This document shows, piece by piece, positions 57,914 to 64,000 of a stretch of DNA of 64,000 nucleotides. The DNA is taken from positions 3,224,001 to 3,288,000 of the forward strand of contig CP071497.1 in assembly GCA_017354895.1 (NCBI GenBank). Reading direction: 5' to 3'. The notes beneath the pieces are model-generated. The model was not told where the DNA came from, searched no databases, and saw nothing but the letters and a program-made list of their open reading frames with translations. The translations under genes were made by a program, and so were the position numbers. This DNA comes from Podospora comata. Lineage: Eukaryota > Ascomycota > Sordariomycetes > Sordariales > Podosporaceae. How positions within the stretch are numbered: position 1 is the stretch's first letter; each line of letters starts with the position of its first letter.

Positions 57914-59317
57914 ATGATGGCAGTCACCAGTGATACACCGCCAGATGGAGGCTTGAAGGCCTGGCTATCTGGTAAGCTCTCCGAGAAGAATCATTGGCCT
58001 CGATGCTGACCCCGTCAATCTAGTACTGGCTGGCTTCTTCGTCATCATGAACAGTTGGTATGTATACCCAAGTGTATCATTCCTCATTCAATCCGCTGAC
58101 AAGCATACCAGGGGAATCATCATATCTTTCGGCATCTTCCAAACATACTACGTCTCAACCCTTCATCTTCCCCCCTCTGACGTCTCGTGGATCGGATCTC
58201 TCGCCGTTTTCTTGCTCTTCTTCGGCGGCATCATCAGTGGCCGCCTCACGGATGCTGGCTATTTCCGCACCACCACAACGCTCGGCGCATTTCTCATTGT
58301 CTTTGGGTGTTTCATGACGTCTTTATGCACAACATACTGGCAGCTGGTGCTGGCCCAAGGAGTTTGTATTGGCATTGGCAACGGATGCTTGCTCACACCC
58401 ATGATGACCGTCATCTCGACATACTTTGGACGCAGGTTACCGCTTGCCATGGGGATTGCCGCGTGTGGAAGTGTTGTGGGGGGTCTCGTATACACTGGTA
58501 TGGCGAGGACATTGCTTCCTACTATTGGTTTTGGGTGGACTTTGAGGGCCATTGGGTTCATTCAACTGGGCACGTTGACGCTGGCGATGGTGGTGGTGCG
58601 ACCGAGACAGTTACCGCCGAAGGGCGAGAAGACACTTCCAGTGGTGGATTTCACTGCTTTCAGAGAGCCCGCGCTCAGTCTGTTTGTTCTTGGCTCATTC
58701 TTGGTATGTTTATTCTCTTCTCACAGATACATACCACGGAACCTTGCTGACGAGCCTGAGCCCAGTCATTCATGGGCGTTTTCTTCGGGTTCTTTTACCT
58801 CGCTTCATATGCCCGGGACATAAACGGGATGAGTTACACAGAGTCCCTAAACCTGTTGCTCACCCTCAACGGAATTGGTTTCGCAGGACGTCTCCTGCCG
58901 ACCCCCCTCGCCAAACTCTTCGGTACTCTCAACACCTTCATCGCACTCATTCTGGCCTCGGCGTTGGCCATGTATACGTGGATCGCTGTGAATTCGACCG
59001 CCGGACTGTACGGTTGGACTGCCTTGTACAGCATTGCTGCGGGCGGCGTTCAGTCCTTGATGCCGGCGGCGGTAGCCGTGTTGAACTCGGATCTGCGCAA
59101 CGTGGGGTCACGTTTGGGAATTGTTTTTGGTGCTATTGGCATTGGGTCTCTGATCGGTTCGCCGATAGCTGGTGGGCTCATTACTGCTGGAGGTGGATCC
59201 TATGTCGGGGCACAAGCCTTCTCAGGGAGTGCCCTCGCTACAGGTTCGTTACTCATCCTCTTGACCAGGGAAATCTTGAGAAAAAAGACACGTGCAAGTT
59301 TTTGGTCCAAATTGTAG
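57914..59317 (+). CDS. Major facilitator transporter, monocarboxylate-porter-like
   Basis: Four exons (57914-57971, 58024-58057, 58112-58703, 58766-59317) encode 411 aa. All three introns have good donors (GTAAGC, GTATGT, GTATGT) and AG acceptors, and joining keeps one frame; the second exon is only 34 nt. The start MMAVTSDTPPDGGLKAWL is the usual DGG.xAW motif before helix 1 of fungal MCT-like carriers. About 12 hydrophobic helices follow, including GRLTDAGYFR in the first cytosolic loop, a helix with LVLAQGVCIGIGNGCLLTP, and FGAIGIGSLIGSPIAGGLI near the end. This class sits in the plasma membrane and moves small acids or related solutes; the substrate is unknown. Confidence 0.85.
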
Positions 59318-59731
59318 GAAGCTTTCAAGAATCCCTAGTTAGACATTATGGTATCCGAGCATGTATGCCCGCTCTATCAACTGCGTTCTCAGGCGACCAA
59401 GAACAAGAAGCGGTTCCTTTGTTTGTGGCTTTTCTTTGACTGGAGCCCCCCATGGAGACCGATACCAGTAATCCGTCAGCACCAGGCAACGCGTTGAAAC
59501 GAGATACCTTTGCCGCCCTCAACTCCGTGAGATGCTCTGGGAGCTTTGCCTGCCTCAATCACTTTTACCACCGGCTCGAGAACGGCAAAACCTTCCCGTT
59601 ATCGTTTAGAATGCCCAGGGTGGTCGATGAGATAAGACGGTTTTGACTCATCTTGTAAGATGGGCCTGTGAGACGAGCCAAACTGGCCTTATTTCTGCTC
59701 AAGCCAAATCAAATCCACCTGCCGTCTTATC
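59318..59731. other. Intergenic
   Basis: Short convergent gap. A 64-codon frame at 59452-59646 has no support beyond being open. A repeated GATAAGACGG/CTTATCTTAC-type inverted pair lies near 59630-59750. Confidence 0.35.
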
Positions 59732-61209
59732 TTACATCTTGCAAGACGAAGGGTATAACAGCCCAGACCATGGGTCCAGATCCTTCCCTTCTTTAGTAAC
59801 AAACTGATCCCTCAAAATCCACTCATTCTCCATTTCCCAGTCAATAGGCAGACGACTACCCTCCACATTCTCCATCGACAAGGCTGCCTTTTTTGACAAG
59901 CCACGCCGTAAACTTAACAATCTCCGATTCATGTTTTGCCCAAATAACAGGCCACATGGCCCCTTTACCCAGAATTTGCTTTTGACAGACCCGAAGCACC
60001 AAACCCTGAAAGTAATTTTTGTCGCCCAGTTTCACAGCCAGTTCCCAGGTGGGATCCCCGAAAGTCAGGACAAGCAACATGCCCTTATACACTTGGTCAC
60101 CAAGCTAATAAGCATCCGCAGAGACCAACTTAGAATTTCCTTTCGACCTGGTGGCTAGCCTTTCAATTGACTTTGTGAGAGAAAACAACCTCTTTTCGAC
60201 AGCCTTGCCAATATCTTGTTGATATAATGCTTCAAGGCCGGGCAAATCCTCAAGCGGGACTTTGCGACCTTGCGGTATTTGCAGTTCGCGGGCTAAGCTT
60301 TGATGGCCGTTTCCACTGATGTGCTTCCAGTGGACGGGTATGCCGCCGTCAGGAGAGATGTACAGTCCCTCGGCGTATTTAAGGTCGGTGACGAATAGGC
60401 GGAGGTCTCTCAGGCGTTGGCGGAGCGAACGCTGTGTTTTGCAGGCAGGAGGTTGCGAGTATCGGGCAACCTGAAGAGGCGGGTTGGTTATCCTGCAATC
60501 CGGCGCGTCGGAGAATGGTAAGCTGTAGAACTTGACAGGCTCTCTAGGTTTGCGCATGGGATAAAGTTTTTTCACTGCGGGTCGGGTATCTTGAATAGGG
60601 CAAGCCATTCGACGCGGCTGATTGGTCTGGTAGCTTGGAGGGTGCTCTTGATGCACGTCTTTTTAAAAGACCAGATCTTTGTTCAGCACCCATTTCTCCA
60701 CCTTGACCGGAAGCTTGTAACTCGACGTGTATTCATGAAGGTGGAAGACAAAAGTACGGTGGCGTAGCAACTCGCGAGGGGACACGGCGGCGATCCAAAC
60801 GATGTCGCGCGGTTGTCTTCCAGTCCATTTCTCAACTTTGTCCCCGTCTTTATCCGCATATGTCTCGTCGGACAGGCGTTTGAATGGAACAGGGCGTAAA
60901 TAGTCTCTGCTTGGCATCGTTCACGGCAGCGTCCCAACTGCCCCAAAGTGAAATGAAAGGGCTTGGATGCCGATTTCTCCAATCGAGATGTTGGTGTAGT
61001 GCGTCGCCTGTGATTACTTCAGAGAACAGTACATCTTGCTGACGAGGTTTGAAGAGTTTTGCACGAAACCCGCGCCCGATTCTGCAGGGAGCCTGCGAAC
61101 CGTTATCAAACACGCGGTAGAGCGTGATATCTTCTCCATCAAGATGCGGCCCGAACTCGAAGGGCCGAAAGTCGCTCTCCTTTTCAGCCAGGCACGGTTT
61201 GGAAGTCAT
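59732..61209 (-). pseudogene. DUF7587-like gene, broken copy 1
   Basis: From ATG 61209 (MTSKPCLAEKESDFRPFEFG) comes a domain with ITLYRVFDNGSQAPC, then GDALHQHLDWRNRHPSPFISLWGSWDAAVNDAKQR. A frameshift near 60910 leads to RDIVWIAAVSPRELLRHRTFVFHLHEYTS-like sequence, ending in TAA 60665-60663. The same frame continues beyond it (about 180 codons) to TAG 60107-60105, then on to LGDQVYKGMLLVLTFGDPTWEL and a final frameshift near 59870. The first domain has the look of fungal DUF7587 (a HxDW core and SPFISL). Copy 2 at 61.5-62.7 kb is paralogous: its LGDKLYQGLLVMGSMSDPFW aligns with the block given here. Function unknown; I infer accessory, recognition-type context from the neighbours. Confidence 0.55.
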
Positions 61210-61455
61210 ATTCAATGGGGCTGAGGCACGAATTATGATAAAAAGTCTTTCTTGTTGTGAGGCTGTCTGAGGTGAAATCAGCATGAGCTAGATGAGCGGG
61301 TTTGGAATGTTCTGCTATCTGCTCGCTTCAGATGAAGCCACAACAACTCCACCCTGATGCGAGGAGAGACCACCTTGTCTCCTTTTGGGGGAAAAAGACA
61401 AGAAAGAAAGCTAAATTGTGCGGGTCGGGTATCATAGCTATCGATGAAAGTCATA

Positions 61456-62669
61456 TCACATGAAGATGGGCTTGTCAATGGGCTCAACCACCAGCCTTTC
61501 CCCGCGAATGACCCAGTCAATATTACTTTCCAAGCCATCCAGCTCCCAAAGGTTTCCATATCGCGACAACCATGAGCTAAAGTTTTTTACCAAGACCATT
61601 TCATCGTCTGAATCATTCCCATCTGGCCCGATCTGCAGTCTCGGGAAATACTTTGCGGTAGATATAGATTACCAAATCCTGGAACCTCTTCAATACCCTC
61701 TTAGGGGCGACAATCTTCCAAAACGGATCAGACATGGAGCCCATTACCAGCAAGCCTTGATACAACTTGTCCCCAAGGTTGGACTTGTTTCCACAAAAGG
61801 CCGTCCGAATCTCCCGTCGCAATCTTGTCAATGTGCCGCCCAGTTGCTTCTTTCGCTGAGTCTTGCTGGTGGGAAACTTGGCGGAACGAACCATCGGGAT
61901 GCAAGAATTTCTTCTTCACCATATGAGGGGCAACATGGCGCCATCTCAACTCTGTTCACGCTTCGACGTGATCGGTGCTGCCTCCACTGCACTCAGAGCA
62001 ATCCTGTACGCTCAGAGCCTTCAAGCGTTGCCGAAATGTAAGCCCGGTACGCAGTTCCACAGGTCGAGTCGCATCCCGGAACGTCAAGATTTTAACCACT
62101 GCATCATTTGAAACCGAATACATGGCTAGCCACTCCTTGGGGCTGATTGGGGTTTTCTTGGCCCAGAGTGTCGCCAATAAGTCTTTATGCTCTGGTTTGT
62201 TCAAAAGCTCTGCAAGGTTGAAAGCAAGGCTGTTGGTCTCCAGAAGCTGGTTCCGCGAGACAACAGCGGCCTGAACCTCGTTATGGGATATCGATTGTCT
62301 CGTGCTTTGGAAATACACCTCGGATTTCTTGAGTCGTCATTCGACCTCTTTCTCTCCCTTTGCCCAGTCATCCTAGAGTGAAACGAATGGTGTTGCGTTT
62401 TGGTGATTCCAGCTCGAGTGGTTGCTAAGTGATTCTGCTGAAAGCCCGCCATATTCTCCAAGGGTCGGGACCGACATTCCCGGGCGGATTCCGGCTCCGT
62501 CAATGTACGGGGTTTGGGAGAGGCTGTCGTAGACATGGTAGAGCTTGATGTCGTCAAGGTCTGAGTGATTTTTGCCTCCATCAAAATAGGGACCAACAGA
62601 CCAGACAACATGACCACCAGAAGAGATGGCGAAACCGCTCATCAACGATGGCAGGTCGTCGGCGTCCAT
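61456..62669 (-). pseudogene. DUF7587-like gene, broken copy 2
   Basis: From ATG 62669 (MDADDLPSLMSGFAIS): IKLYHVYDSLSQTPY, SSWNHQNATPFVSL, then TAG at 62375-62373 where copy 1 has Trp (FISLWGSW). The frame continues with DDWAKGEKEVE, a TGA at 62339-62337 (likely a former Arg CGA), then RLKKSEVYFQ and about 120 more codons to 61956. After further frame changes come NLGDKLYQGLLVMGSMSDPFW and a C-terminus ending at TGA 61458-61456. The match of block order to copy 1 shows a tandem duplication followed by independent decay, as the breaks differ between the copies. Confidence 0.55.
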
Positions 62670-64000
62670 GATTGATGAATGGAGATGGTTATTCAGAGAA
62701 CGGCTGGAGGAGAAGCTGGAGGTCTGACGTAGGATGGCCCAGCTAGTCAAGTGAGGAGATGTTCCATAGGTGTCCGTATATCACTATACTCCACCATGCC
62801 AAAGGCCAGCCCGTCGGTTGTATGCCACCCTAAGACACTATATCGTGGTGGTATTGTCTCTTGGTTGATATTTGGGATAGGTTGCAAAAAGACAAAGTTG
62901 AGTGTTATATTCCCTGGCCGTTCACATCTCCGGTCTATATTTTACTCTGTAAAGAGAGATACAGCTTGTGGAGCTGGAATAGTGGAAACGGGAGTAGATG
63001 ATTATTGCTCGGCTTTGCTGGACTCGGGAACTTAAATAGAATAATACAATATTTTAGGCTTTTCCTCCTTACTTATTAACTTCTTTTCGCCTAGTGAACT
63101 AAGCTGTAATAACCAGAGATAATATCAAGGATCTGATTAGGCACTCGATTAGGTAGTTTGCAAGTTCGGATGGGAAGGTTAGTTCCAGGGACGGATGAGG
63201 TGTGGGGAGCCTAATACGCCTTCCAATGCGTTCATTCTTTGGGGGTTGTTTTAGGGGGTTTTTGGTTGATGGAAAATTGTGGGGATGGTGATAGTTGTCG
63301 GGGTGATGGACTGGGTTGAGAGGACTTGAGGATTTTGCAAGGCCAGGGGGGTTTGACTGTCTGTATTAACGCGGTGGTGATCGGAAAGGGCCTTTTCTTT
63401 CGGAACAATGTGCTTTTAGATTGTTTAGTTGTCTACTTGGAATTCTGCGTACGGCCAGAATGAAACATTGGTGTTGAGATGAACAGAAGCTTGTACATAT
63501 GATTGAAGGCCCTGAATCAATGTATCAACTAGGCAGGTATCCAAGTACGTAAGTTAGATGACGGAAACTGTAGTATCAGGTTGTTATCTCATCAAAGCCT
63601 GAATATTTCTAATTATCTTCACAATTCATTGACAGCTTTGAACCTCGTTCATTTGATGTTACTCTCTCGTAAGGCCACCAACACAGACACTTGCAATGGA
63701 CCTTATATCTGCTGACAGGTCGGTATGCATTTTATTGGAGAAGATTATTAGGGCTAGCTACCGGGGATAAAAAAACAATTGATCATCACCGTCCCATTAA
63801 CGTGTAGCATTACCATGTTAGCACCAGATTAATGGATTTATTCCAAGTCACCATGGGAAAATACAGCCACGGTTTCTTGTTTCCTCCAGTTATCACCGAT
63901 GCAGTGCATCTTGCCTCGTATTGTCTTTTGTTCCACGGTAACAAAACCAGCTACAGCCCTGTTGCCAGTATGTAAGCTGACCAAGTAATCCATCAACGGC
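62670..64000. other. Intergenic to window end, no gene seen
   Basis: AT-rich from about 63030 on, with scattered TAGGTA-type short motifs. No coding region, tRNA or repeat array was recognised; a gene may start beyond the window. Confidence 0.4.

Noticed and set aside
59452-59646. A 64-codon frame downstream of the transporter
   Set aside because: Short, no conserved motif, lies in a convergent 3' region.

Overview
The window is nuclear DNA of a filamentous ascomycete, most likely a Sordariomycete and probably close to Sordariales. The evidence is short GT-AG introns (about 50-110 nt) with CTAAC-type branch sites, HET-domain and NACHT (NLR-like) genes, DUF2434, a Bas2-like small secreted protein and a tRNA-Lys with a 14-nt intron. 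No bacterial or viral segment and no intact transposon was seen. All calls come from reading the sequence; no database search was possible.

Layout. 0-8 kb: the 3' end of a family-31 glycosyltransferase, a Helo-like/NACHT NLR (minus), a single-pass membrane protein and a small conserved protein (minus). 8-15.4 kb: a decayed zone with a broken kinase-type gene, a two-exon coiled-coil-like gene, a HET pseudogene and a broken accessory gene. 15.6-21.9 kb: a secreted HExxH metallopeptidase, an unknown 227-aa protein, a second HET pseudogene and the Bas2-like secreted protein. 22-29 kb: gene-poor, holding tRNA-Lys(CUU) and then the long upstream region of a two-finger C2H2 regulator (29.0-31.2 kb). 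34-36 kb: a third HET pseudogene. 36-47.3 kb: a mostly intact block with a DUF2434 membrane protein divergent from COG5, a BTB/POZ gene bracketed by two inverted arrays of a 21-bp degenerate module, a multi-pass membrane protein and a Kre9/Knh1-like cell-surface protein. 47.9-55 kb: a graveyard of HET, amidase and HET genes. 55.8-59.3 kb: an MBL-fold hydrolase and an MFS transporter. 59.7-62.7 kb: two paralogous broken genes of a DUF7587-like family.

The intact genes are ordinary housekeeping or surface functions: Golgi tethering, cell wall, transport, transcription. The accessory genes are mostly of the non-self recognition type (HET, NLR, DUF7587-like), and nearly all of them except the NLR are broken. 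Their stop codons fall repeatedly where the family has a conserved tryptophan, and all are explained by G:C to A:T transitions.

The strongest unexplained signals are the inverted 21-bp arrays around the BTB gene, the repeated Trp-to-stop pattern, and a sharp C-rich to G-rich switch within the sense strand of many intact genes.
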